47,033 nucleotides of DNA from Caproicibacter sp002399225 (GTDB taxonomy: Bacteria; Bacillota; Clostridia; Oscillospirales; Acutalibacteraceae). The stretch covers positions 1-47,033 of the forward strand of contig DAIOKN010000016.1 in assembly GCA_036756705.1 (NCBI GenBank). The letters are read 5' to 3'. Below are positions 6,750 to 13,937 of the stretch, piece after piece (position 1 is the first letter of the stretch; every line of letters starts with the position of its first letter). The notes under the pieces were generated by a model. That model searched no databases. It was not told the DNA's origin and worked only from the letters and a program-made list of their open reading frames with translations. Both the position numbers and the translations under genes were made by a program.

Positions 6750-6779
6750 TTGACAAAATATAATCAAGTCGTGTAATAT
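6750..6779 (+). promoter_or_regulatory. Promoter of the IclR-family gene
   Basis: TTGACA (6750-6755), 18-base spacer, TAATAT (6774-6779). The leader to the start codon at 6902 is about 115 bases long and holds no recognised riboswitch. Confidence 0.65.
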
Positions 6780-6901
6780 AGTACTAGCCTTTCAGGGCTT
6801 TCTACGGAATTTGGCTGGCTACAATAGCCTTCGGGGAAAAGTAAATACTTTTCAAAAAATATCAGAGGAAAAGTCTGGCGGATTTTAGAGAGATAAGGTT
6901 T

Positions 6902-7723
6902 ATGAATATGAACATCAGTCAAGAACATAAGAGAAGCGGAATTCAAGTCCAGTCGGTCGCGAGAGCGCTCAGCATTATCAAATGTTTTCAAACAGCGTCG
7001 GAACTGGGGATTACAGAAATTTCCGAGATGCTGCATCTAAATAAAAGCACTGTTTTCGGTTTGGTGAATACCCTTTCTGGCTATGGTTACCTGGAGCAGG
7101 TGCGGGGGAGCCGAAAATACCGTTTGGGGCTTGCTCTCTTTGAGCTGGGTCATTTGGTTTTGTCGAGAATGGACATTTGCGGTGAGGCCAAGGAGGCCTG
7201 CATTCCACTGGCGGCTAAATATCAGGCAACGGTCCATATTGCAACCCACACGGAGGGAGAGGTCGTTTACCTTGATAAAATCGACCGGGGCAATTCGCTC
7301 GTTACAATCTCCAATGTAGGGAAGCGCTTGCCGATGTACTGCTGTGGCGTAGGAAAAGCAATGCTTGCTTTTTTGTCGGAAGAGTACCTAGAAAAGTATA
7401 TTTTCAATAAACCACTAAAAAAAATAACCCCGAATACCGTTACCCAAAAGGATGTTTTGTTGAAGCAACTTGCCCAAGTAAAAAAAAGCCGCATTGCATT
7501 TGACCGTGAAGAAATTGAAGAAGGCCTTTGCTGCATTGCATCGCCGATTCTTCAACGTGACGGATTTCCTGAAATTGCGATCAGTTTATCTTTTCCATAC
7601 GGTAAAATTAAGAAAATCGATCGGAAGGAAGCGGAAGAAGCCGTGCTGGCCTGTGCGGCAAAACTTTCCGCCAGGCTGGGATATCATCCGCCAAGTTCAA
7701 CGCCTCAGAAAGAAAGATTTTGA
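6902..7723 (+). CDS. IclR-family transcriptional regulator
   Basis: A 273-aa regulator. The N-terminal winged helix-turn-helix (about 16-78) reads QSVARALSIIKCFQ followed by LNKSTVFGLVNTL, the recognition helix region. The C-terminal effector domain (about 95-262) has the family landmarks GKRLPMYCCGVGKAMLAFL and FDREEIEEGLCCIASPI. IclR proteins usually control an adjacent catabolic operon, often for aromatic acids or other carboxylates, using the substrate or an intermediate as effector. The eight co-directional genes that follow are its obvious targets. AAGG stands four bases before ATG 6902, with a second ATG at 6908. The sign of regulation and the effector are unknown. Confidence 0.92.
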   Translation: MNMNISQEHKRSGIQVQSVARALSIIKCFQTASELGITEISEMLHLNKSTVFGLVNTLSGYGYLEQVRGSRKYRLGLALFELGHLVLSRMDICGEAKEACIPLAAKYQATVHIATHTEGEVVYLDKIDRGNSLVTISNVGKRLPMYCCGVGKAMLAFLSEEYLEKYIFNKPLKKITPNTVTQKDVLLKQLAQVKKSRIAFDREEIEEGLCCIASPILQRDGFPEIAISLSFPYGKIKKIDRKEAEEAVLACAAKLSARLGYHPPSSTPQKERF

Positions 7724-7732
7724 AAGACAGCG

Positions 7733-7755
7733 ATGGGGAGCCTTAAGTTCCCCAT
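7733..7755 (+). terminator. Weak hairpin after the IclR gene
   Basis: Arms ATGGGGA (7733-7739) and TCCCCAT (7749-7755) form a 7-bp stem followed by only TTGTT. It could partly separate the regulator transcript from the catabolic operon. No convincing separate promoter for that operon was found in 7756-7828. Confidence 0.35.
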
Positions 7756-7828
7756 TTGTTGGGCATAAATATGAGAACAATGTTTGACAATATAGAATAA
7801 TAGTCGCTGAATCGGGAGGGCTGTAACG

Positions 7829-8638
7829 ATGCAGGACATCAGAGATGTCATTTTTCATGAGATCAGGGAACGCAAATACCGTGCCGTTTTGTTGCCGGAG
7901 GCGGACGGGGTCCTTTCCGGCGTGGAAGATGCCGCCCGCAAGGCGGCAGAGCTTGGTCTTGAATGGCAGAGCACTTCCCGGGAGGGCGGCACCCTTTCTA
8001 GGAATCAAAGTTTTGCAGAGCTTGTCGGCACGCCGAAACAGCTTGCCCTGGCGGAAGAATGTCTCATCGGCTTTTTGGCAAAGCCTTCCGGCATTGCCAC
8101 GGCGGCCCGGCGTGCGGTAAGCGCTTCCGGGGGACGTGTGCGGATTGTCTCCGGCTCCTGGAAAAAAATGCCCCCAGTCATGAAAACGTCGGTGCGCCGG
8201 GCTATTGTGTCGGGCGGTGCCTCTTTCCGCATCTGTGAGCAGCCCATGCTTTACTTGGATAAAAATTTTATTCGGATGTTCGGCTCGATTCGCGCTGCGC
8301 TGGAAGCCGCCGCCGGTCTGAAAGAGATGACGAAGGTGGTTCAGATTAAAGGAATCGACCGCTCCGTCGAAGAAGAAACCCGGCAGGCCGTAATGGGCGG
8401 GGCAGATATCCTGATGGTGGACACCGGGAATCTGCAGGATGTAAAAGCGTGCAGAAAGCAGATGGCGACCCTGCTTCAGGGAAAAAAGAGACGCGTTGCG
8501 TTTGCCGGCAATGTAAAAATTGCACAGATTCCATCTTTAGCAGAAAAGGGCATCAATATTCTCTGTATCGGCAAAGAAATTGTGGATGCGAGACTTTTGG
8601 ATATGAAATTGAATGTATTGGGGGCAGTTGAGAAATGA
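7829..8638 (+). CDS. NadC/ModD-like phosphoribosyltransferase paralogue
   Basis: A 269-aa protein with the fold landmarks of quinolinate phosphoribosyltransferase. It has an N-terminal open-faced domain with the SGIATAARRAV helix (about 87-97) and a barrel domain with GGADILMVDTGN and a C-terminal FAGNVKIAQIPSLAEKGINI segment. Several residues that bind quinolinate and PRPP in true NadC are changed. The TRKT-type motif is replaced by SGSWKKMPP (about 108-116), and the GGGHNHR-type motif reads GGASFR. Lys in LDKN and Asp in MVDTG are kept. nadA and nadB are absent, so it is unlikely to serve ordinary NAD synthesis. It is the first gene of the cluster, overlaps the next gene by 4 bases, and may act on a related carboxylated ring or build a cofactor. 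ModD-like proteins are the closest named alternative. Confidence 0.7.
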   Translation: MQDIRDVIFHEIRERKYRAVLLPEADGVLSGVEDAARKAAELGLEWQSTSREGGTLSRNQSFAELVGTPKQLALAEECLIGFLAKPSGIATAARRAVSASGGRVRIVSGSWKKMPPVMKTSVRRAIVSGGASFRICEQPMLYLDKNFIRMFGSIRAALEAAAGLKEMTKVVQIKGIDRSVEEETRQAVMGGADILMVDTGNLQDVKACRKQMATLLQGKKRRVAFAGNVKIAQIPSLAEKGINILCIGKEIVDARLLDMKLNVLGAVEK

Positions 8639-9528
8639 GCTTGAACCTTTTGGAAAAGACAGAGCTGTGGGTCAACAACATCACGCTGCAGCAGGCAAAT
8701 CTCACGGAGATGGCGAAGACCGTCGCGAAAGTTCTGGGCCTTCCGGAAGACAAAGTTATGGTTGTGGATGTCCGGCCGAATCACATCACGTTTGACGTTC
8801 TGGAAAAAGAAGTGCAGCAGGAAAACATCATGGGCAAGGAAGAAGAACTTCTCCATGCTCTGGCAGCCATTCCCGGCGTAAATCTGACGCCGGACACCTA
8901 TCTTCATTCTAACGGAATTCTTGGGCTGATCTGCGTCAAAGAGGGAAATCCGCAGGAACTTCTGAGTAAGGTGGACAAGATGCGCAATGAAGTCGTGGAA
9001 AAAGTTTCCCACCGCGCCATTGTGTACCCCACTGGCTTTGAATTGGAGCAGGGCCTGATTCAGGACACGAATTCTCCCTATATTAAAAAAGTGCTGGAAG
9101 AGCATGGTTATACCGTGACCCTTGGAGACATTATTCCGGACGACGAGGATGTGCTCTATGAGACGCTGTCCGATGCGGTTTCTCAGGGGTTTGGGCTGAT
9201 TATGACATCCGGCGGTGTCGGCGCCGAGGACAAAGACCACACGGTGGAAAGTATTCTGCGGGTGGATGAGACGGCGGCGGCCCCTTATATTGTAAAATAT
9301 CAGAAAGGTCAGGGCCGCCATGTGAAAGACGGCGTGCGGATTGGCGTGGGCCGTGTGGGGCTTACCACTTTGGTTTCTCTGCCCGGGCCGCACGATGAAG
9401 TGGAGATGGTGATTCCCGTAGTTGTTAAAATGCTGGAGGAAGGGTGCGCGAAGGAAGAAATCGCCAACGCCATGGCCTCCGTTCTGGGCGAAAAATGGAG
9501 AACCAAAAAAATTCATCATGGGGCTTAA
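8635..9528 (+). CDS. CinA/MoCF-like molybdopterin-binding-fold protein with a novel N-terminal domain
   Basis: A 297-aa protein. The C-terminal part (about 126-290) is a MoCF/COG1058 domain as in CinA, MogA and MoeA, with the strand-turn YPTGFELEQGLIQDTNSPYI and the nucleotide/pterin loop TSGGVGAEDKD (191-201). In CinA this domain acts as an ADP-ribose pyrophosphatase; in MogA it adenylylates molybdopterin. The first ~120 residues resemble no family I can name and contain the odd repeated theme of short amphipathic strands. Translation is coupled to the NadC-like gene by ATGA overlap. A role in activation or repair of a nucleotide-type cofactor for the cluster is an inference. Confidence 0.65.
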   Translation: MSLNLLEKTELWVNNITLQQANLTEMAKTVAKVLGLPEDKVMVVDVRPNHITFDVLEKEVQQENIMGKEEELLHALAAIPGVNLTPDTYLHSNGILGLICVKEGNPQELLSKVDKMRNEVVEKVSHRAIVYPTGFELEQGLIQDTNSPYIKKVLEEHGYTVTLGDIIPDDEDVLYETLSDAVSQGFGLIMTSGGVGAEDKDHTVESILRVDETAAAPYIVKYQKGQGRHVKDGVRIGVGRVGLTTLVSLPGPHDEVEMVIPVVVKMLEEGCAKEEIANAMASVLGEKWRTKKIHHGA

Positions 9529-9575
9529 ATTTGAGTCCCAACAAATCAGAAACGAAGAAAGGGGTCAGCAAAGAA

Positions 9576-10349
9576 ATGAATCTTCAGCAAGCGGCAGACA
9601 AGCTGTATGAGGCGGAGAAAAAATGCTGCCAAATTGACATGATCAGCGCAGAGAATCCAGGGATGACCATTGACGATGCCTATCAGATTCAATTGATCAA
9701 CGTCAAACGGAAACTATCAGAGGGTGAAAAGCTGATTGGAATGAAAATCGGCCTGACCAGCAAGGCCATGCAGAAGCTGTTGAATGTTGATGTGCCGGAT
9801 TACGGTCATCTGACCGATCGGATGCTTGTACTGGAAGGGGAGACCTGCCATGCGAATCAGCTGATTCAGCCGAAAGTGGAAGGCGAAGTGGCATTTTGCC
9901 TGAAAGAGACCCTGAAAGGCCCAGGGCTGACCACCGCAGATGTTTATGCTGCGACGGATTACGTCGTACCCGCTTTGGAAATTGTGGATTCGCGCATTAA
10001 AAACTGGAAGTTTAAGCTGGCGGACACTATCGCGGACAACGGTTCTTCCGCCCGTCTGGTGGTGGGAAGCCGTATGACGCCTATCCATGAAGTGGATATG
10101 CGCCTGACAGGAATGAACTTTGAAAAGAACGGAGAACTGCTCAGCAGCGGTACAACCGCTGAGGTTTGGGGGAATCCTGCAGCGGCGGTCGCCTGGCTGG
10201 CAAATCAGCTCTCTGTCTATGGAATTGAACTGAAAAAGAACAGCATCGTGCTGGCAGGTGCTCTGACAGCCGCAACTCCGGTCGTCTCGGGCGATTTTGT
10301 GACTGCAAGCTTTCAGGGGATGGGAAGCGTAGAAGTCAAATTCGACTGA
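9576..10349 (+). CDS. 2-keto-4-pentenoate hydratase / oxalocrotonate decarboxylase family (MhpD-like)
   Basis: A 257-aa enzyme of the fumarylacetoacetase superfamily, MhpD branch. Landmarks are GMKIGLTSKAMQ (about 49-60), the metal-binding acidic motif VEGEVAFCL, and VVPALEIVDSRI with a following Asp/Asn-rich loop. Relatives hydrate 2-oxo-4-pentenoates or decarboxylate 2-oxo-3-hexenedioates in the lower part of meta-cleavage pathways and need Mg or Mn. ATG 9576 is chosen because AAAGGGG lies about 11 bases upstream; longer frames reach back into the preceding gene and are not credible. Its presence suggests a ring-opened unsaturated 2-oxo acid as an intermediate. No partner aldolase is visible. 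Confidence 0.85.
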   Translation: MNLQQAADKLYEAEKKCCQIDMISAENPGMTIDDAYQIQLINVKRKLSEGEKLIGMKIGLTSKAMQKLLNVDVPDYGHLTDRMLVLEGETCHANQLIQPKVEGEVAFCLKETLKGPGLTTADVYAATDYVVPALEIVDSRIKNWKFKLADTIADNGSSARLVVGSRMTPIHEVDMRLTGMNFEKNGELLSSGTTAEVWGNPAAAVAWLANQLSVYGIELKKNSIVLAGALTAATPVVSGDFVTASFQGMGSVEVKFD

Positions 10350-10447
10350 CCCCGGCCCCGCCGCAAGCGGGGGAACTTCCGTGTTATAGAAGGCAAGCAA
10401 ATCAATTCATATATAAACTTTAAGTTCAGAGCTAAGGAGGAGAAGTA

Positions 10448-11080
10448 ATGAAACATATTACGCTGAAAGCGGTTGTCGACGAAGACAAATGCATTGGGTG
10501 CAAAATGTGCGAAAAAGTTTGCCCAGTGAATGCAATCTCCGTTGTCAACAAAAAGGCGGGATTTAAAGACGACCATGCCTGCCGCGGTTGTGCCAACTGC
10601 GCGGATCGCTGCCCCAGGCATGCGATCACGATGGTTGAGCGGGACGACCCGTTCGACGTCGGGGTGGATGTCAGCAAGTTCGATTATGACCAGATCCGTG
10701 CGCTCTGCGAAAAGGCGCACCTGAATCCGGAGCAGGTGGTTTGCTACTGCGTCGGCACCCGGGCAGAAGAAGTTGCGGCGGCGCTTCTGAGCGGAGCGAA
10801 AACTCCGGAGGAGGTCTCGTCCATGACAGGCATGCGGACAGGGTGTACCATCGAGTGCATTCAGCCGCTGCTGCGCTTGGTGGAAGCGGCCGGCAACAAG
10901 CTGCATCCGAATCCCAAAGGATACCAGTGGTACGGCAAGACCGTGACGGCCTGGGATATCCCGGAAGAGGTTAAAAAGAAATATGATTCCCGTGGATTTT
11001 ATTTCGATGAAGACAGAAAGCTTTTAGACCAGATTGTTCAGATTGATGCAAGAAAATTGGATGAAAAGGAGGACAAGTAA
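10448..11080 (+). CDS. Two-cluster ferredoxin fused to a BFD-like [2Fe-2S] domain
   Basis: A 210-aa electron carrier. Residues 5-65 are a bacterial-type 2[4Fe-4S] ferredoxin with CIGCKMCEKVC (Cys 15, 18, 21, 25) and CRGCANCADRC (Cys 45, 48, 51, 55). Residues 95-150 match a BFD-like [2Fe-2S] domain with CYC (99, 101) and GCTIEC (133, 137). The last 60 residues are polar and unassigned. Such fusions usually pass electrons to a reductase or dehydrogenase subunit. Here the partner could be the next protein or an enzyme elsewhere. A perfect AAGGAGG precedes the ATG, and the next gene starts one base after the stop, so the two are translationally close. Confidence 0.8.
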   Translation: MKHITLKAVVDEDKCIGCKMCEKVCPVNAISVVNKKAGFKDDHACRGCANCADRCPRHAITMVERDDPFDVGVDVSKFDYDQIRALCEKAHLNPEQVVCYCVGTRAEEVAAALLSGAKTPEEVSSMTGMRTGCTIECIQPLLRLVEAAGNKLHPNPKGYQWYGKTVTAWDIPEEVKKKYDSRGFYFDEDRKLLDQIVQIDARKLDEKEDK

Positions 11081-11081
11081 A

Positions 11082-12551
11082 ATGGATACGAAAATTCATG
11101 CGCCGATTATGCCGATTGCGGCGAAACCTTCCCAGTATGGCATCGATCCTTCTTTGGTGCACAAAAGAGTGGCAGAGATGCCCGGAATGGTTTCCGTGCG
11201 GCTGCAAGAGCTGTTTCCGGATCTCCCGGACGTAATTTACCCCGGCCCGGAAGGTGCTTTGGACAAATTGTATGAGGCGGCCAAAACGGAACTGCGGAAA
11301 ATTGATATGAGCATGATCAAGCCGAATCAGTCCGTGAACGTGCTGGCATCCCACCACGGTTTTACGCTGTTCGGCGGGCAGCCTTACGCGATTCTGCTGA
11401 AAGCAATTCGAGACATCGTCATCGAAAAAACCGGCTGTAAGGATGTCCGCCTGCGGGTCGGCCCCGGCATGCGGTTCCGCGAGCCGGAAGAGTATATCAA
11501 ACGGTATGGCCTGGACACTTATTATGAGGGTAAGGCAAAAGGAATTGCGCCGGTGGATGAGGGCGTTCCAATCGAGACGGAGATCGGCACACTGTATGGT
11601 GTAAAAGCGGCGTATGACGCCGACTGGATCATCCATGCGCACCACACTGATGTTCGCGAAGTCCATTTTCACAGGCAGGTCGACAAGGCGGTCAAGCCGT
11701 TCGGCATGTCTTATGCCCGGCTTGAAACGCGCTCGACCTATCACCAGAACCTGGGTCCCCGCGCTGCCAACTTTACCGCCCGCGCTATTTTTGATTCCAA
11801 ATTCGTCCAGAGCAAGTTCGCTTTCGCGGCGTTTCTGAAAGTGGGCCCGCACGGCGTGATCGGCGTGGATGCCGATAACGATCTGTATGCGCTGAATGAC
11901 CGCGCAACTTTCATCGGCTGCCAGATTTATGGCAAGATCATGACCTTGTTTGGAGAAATCGACAAGTGCATTGCGGTTCTGGATTTTCCGTGCCCGGTTC
12001 CCTATGTGTTTTCAGGCGGCGTTATTTATGCTAATTTTGCAGGTGCCAACGCTGATTTATACGACATGGACAACACGCCGCTGCCGCCTTATACCTGGTA
12101 TACGGAAGCATTTTACGCCAAGAACGGCAAACCTCTGCTGAGCAGTATTCCTCCTTTGAACCCGGCAATCAAAATGTGCGTGCACAATTATGCGTGGACC
12201 GGGTATCCTTCCGCGTTCTTCTCAGAGCATATCCCGACTGTGGTGGTCGGCGAAGAACAGGCAAAACTGTTCGACATGGAGCCGATGAATCTGAAATATA
12301 TGAACCATGCAGTCATCGCCAAGACAACGGATACCGCCATGGAATTTGCCTATCGGGTGACCGGTACCGACAAGGTGATTATTTTCGATGGCGCCATGGG
12401 CGGCATCAACTGCTCAAAATCACTGGCTCGGCTGCTGATCGACCGCGCGCCTGCTGTCAGTGAGCGGGTGGAGAAGAAACTGTTGCCAAAGTGGTTCCGT
12501 CAGCGTGGCGTAAGCATGTCTATGGTGAATAACCTCAAAAAAAAGGCATAA
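11082..12551 (+). CDS. Uncharacterised 489-aa protein, possibly a distant LarA-type (DUF2088) enzyme
   Basis: A soluble, well-folded-looking protein that I cannot place firmly. It has no signal peptide or membrane segment. A region around residues 100-240 recalls the N-terminal half of nickel-pincer lactate racemase LarA: a strand plus helix (QPYAILLKAIRDIVIEK), then DVRLRVGPGMRF where LarA has its GTHR motif, then VPIETEIG and a His-rich stretch DWIIHAHHTDVREVHFHR where LarA has its catalytic His and Lys. The similarity is weak and judged by eye. ATG 11082 is chosen because AAGGAGG lies just upstream in the end of the ferredoxin gene. It lies between an electron carrier and a carboxylate permease, so it is probably the central catalyst of the cluster. 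Confidence 0.45.
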   Translation: MDTKIHAPIMPIAAKPSQYGIDPSLVHKRVAEMPGMVSVRLQELFPDLPDVIYPGPEGALDKLYEAAKTELRKIDMSMIKPNQSVNVLASHHGFTLFGGQPYAILLKAIRDIVIEKTGCKDVRLRVGPGMRFREPEEYIKRYGLDTYYEGKAKGIAPVDEGVPIETEIGTLYGVKAAYDADWIIHAHHTDVREVHFHRQVDKAVKPFGMSYARLETRSTYHQNLGPRAANFTARAIFDSKFVQSKFAFAAFLKVGPHGVIGVDADNDLYALNDRATFIGCQIYGKIMTLFGEIDKCIAVLDFPCPVPYVFSGGVIYANFAGANADLYDMDNTPLPPYTWYTEAFYAKNGKPLLSSIPPLNPAIKMCVHNYAWTGYPSAFFSEHIPTVVVGEEQAKLFDMEPMNLKYMNHAVIAKTTDTAMEFAYRVTGTDKVIIFDGAMGGINCSKSLARLLIDRAPAVSERVEKKLLPKWFRQRGVSMSMVNNLKKKA

Positions 12552-12592
12552 TCCAACCTAGGGTTGGTTTGTGAGAAGAGGAGCAAAAGTAT

Positions 12593-13810
12593 ATGAAACT
12601 GTTTGAAAAGGGGCCGGGAATCGGATCTGGTCTTCGAGATTTGCCGCGCCATCTGAATGGGAGTACGATCGCTTCCGGCTTGATTTCTACCATCTTCGGG
12701 TGTACGGGGCCCGCTTTGGTAGTCATCAGCGCATCTTCAAGTGTAGGTTTTTCCACGGCTGATACGGTCAGCTGGATTTTCGGTATTTATGTGTTCGGCG
12801 GCCTGCTGGGCCTCATTTTATCCCTGTATTATAAGGTGCCTATTTCCGGTGCTTTTTCCATTCCGGGCGCCACTTTGATGGGGACGGCCCTGGCTGGCTA
12901 TACATTCCGCCAGGCCGCCGGTGCTTTCCTTATTGCCGGAGTCATTGTCCTGATCGTCGGCCTGACTGGACTGATCGGGAAAGTGATGAAGGTGCTGCCG
13001 CTGGAAATCGTAATGGCGATGGTTGCTGGCTGTATGCTGAAATTCGGGACCAACATTATTACATACACACAGAAAAGTGTTGTCGTATGCGGTTCCGCTG
13101 TTTTGGCATTCCTGCTGATTCCCCGCATCTTTAAAAAATTCCCGGCTGTTTTAGCAGCCCTGATTGTCGGCGTGGCGGTGGCAGCGGCCACCGGCAGTTT
13201 TGGCAATATGAGCAGCGTGACCTACATTTCGCCGCGGCTGGTTGCTCCGGCTTTCAGCGGCTCCCTGATTCTGTCCTGCTCCATTCCGCTGGCTGCGTTG
13301 GTCATCGGCGCGGAAAACGCGCAGGCGATGGGCGTGCTGAAGGCGCAGGGGTATAATGTCCCCGCCAATACCATGACGATTGCAAGCGGGATTGGCGGCA
13401 TCGTTTCCGGGCTGTTCGGCGCTCATAACGCGAATATTGCGGGCCCTATGACGGCAATTTGTTCTTCTGATGAAGCGGGCCCCAAAGAAGGCCGTTATGC
13501 TGCTTCCGTGGTGAACGGGATCACCTTTCTGGCATTTGGCCTGGTTGCCGCCTATGCGATCGGTTTTGTCAACTTGATTCCGGTCGGTCTCACCTATGTA
13601 CTGGCGGGCCTTGCCATGATCAATGTCTTAATTCAGTCTTTCCGGGATGGATTCAAGTCCGGCAAATATAAAACCGGCGCTTTCTTTGCGTTGGTTGTCG
13701 GAGTTTCCGGCATTTCCATTCTGCACATCGGCGCCGCTTTCTGGTCGCTGGTCTTTGGAGTGATTGTCTCTCTGATCTGTGATCGGAAAGATTTTGTAAA
13801 AGAAGCTTAA
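12593..13810 (+). CDS. BenE-family benzoate/aromatic acid:H+ symporter-like permease
   Basis: A 405-aa polytopic membrane protein with about 11-12 hydrophobic segments. The first transmembrane region has STIFGCTGPALVVISASS and the second YYKVPISGAFSIPGATLMG, matching the BenE signature region in which a helix break carries the substrate. GLFGAHNANIAGPMTAIC in the second half repeats the pattern, as expected for this fold. BenE proteins import benzoate or related carboxylates with protons, but most family members are untested. A separate SD (GAGGAG) and only 41 bases separate it from the 489-aa gene. It is the strongest hint that the cluster handles an external aromatic or cyclic acid. Confidence 0.75.
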   Translation: MKLFEKGPGIGSGLRDLPRHLNGSTIASGLISTIFGCTGPALVVISASSSVGFSTADTVSWIFGIYVFGGLLGLILSLYYKVPISGAFSIPGATLMGTALAGYTFRQAAGAFLIAGVIVLIVGLTGLIGKVMKVLPLEIVMAMVAGCMLKFGTNIITYTQKSVVVCGSAVLAFLLIPRIFKKFPAVLAALIVGVAVAAATGSFGNMSSVTYISPRLVAPAFSGSLILSCSIPLAALVIGAENAQAMGVLKAQGYNVPANTMTIASGIGGIVSGLFGAHNANIAGPMTAICSSDEAGPKEGRYAASVVNGITFLAFGLVAAYAIGFVNLIPVGLTYVLAGLAMINVLIQSFRDGFKSGKYKTGAFFALVVGVSGISILHIGAAFWSLVFGVIVSLICDRKDFVKEA

Positions 13811-13847
13811 AACTTTGTAATCCTTGGGAAAAATAATAGGTCCTGAC

Positions 13848-13907
13848 AGCCGGGTCGCGGATATGACATTTTGATTTTCCTCCTTTGGAATATCCGCGCT
13901 ACCGGCT
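13848..13907 (+). promoter_or_regulatory. Long two-part stem-loop between the permease and M24 genes
   Basis: Inner arms GCGGATAT (13857-13864) and ATATCCGC (13890-13897) and outer arms AGCCGGGT (13848-13855) and ACCGGCT (13901-13907) form a broken stem of about 15 bp. The loop contains TCCTCCT (13878-13884), complementary to AGGAGGA (13927-13933) over the next gene's ribosome site. No U-run follows. mRNA processing, stability or translation control is possible. Confidence 0.5.
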
Positions 13908-13937
13908 GCTCTGCTTATATAAAATCAGGAGGATGAA

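Noticed and set aside
7829..8638. Annotation as housekeeping nadC
   Set aside because: Key binding motifs are altered and nadA/nadB are absent, so the plain label would overstate what is known.
8476..9519. 347-codon minus-strand frame over the NadC-like and MoCF genes
   Set aside because: Composition (many His, Phe, Arg) is typical of an antisense shadow, and it spans two coupled genes that make sense on the other strand.
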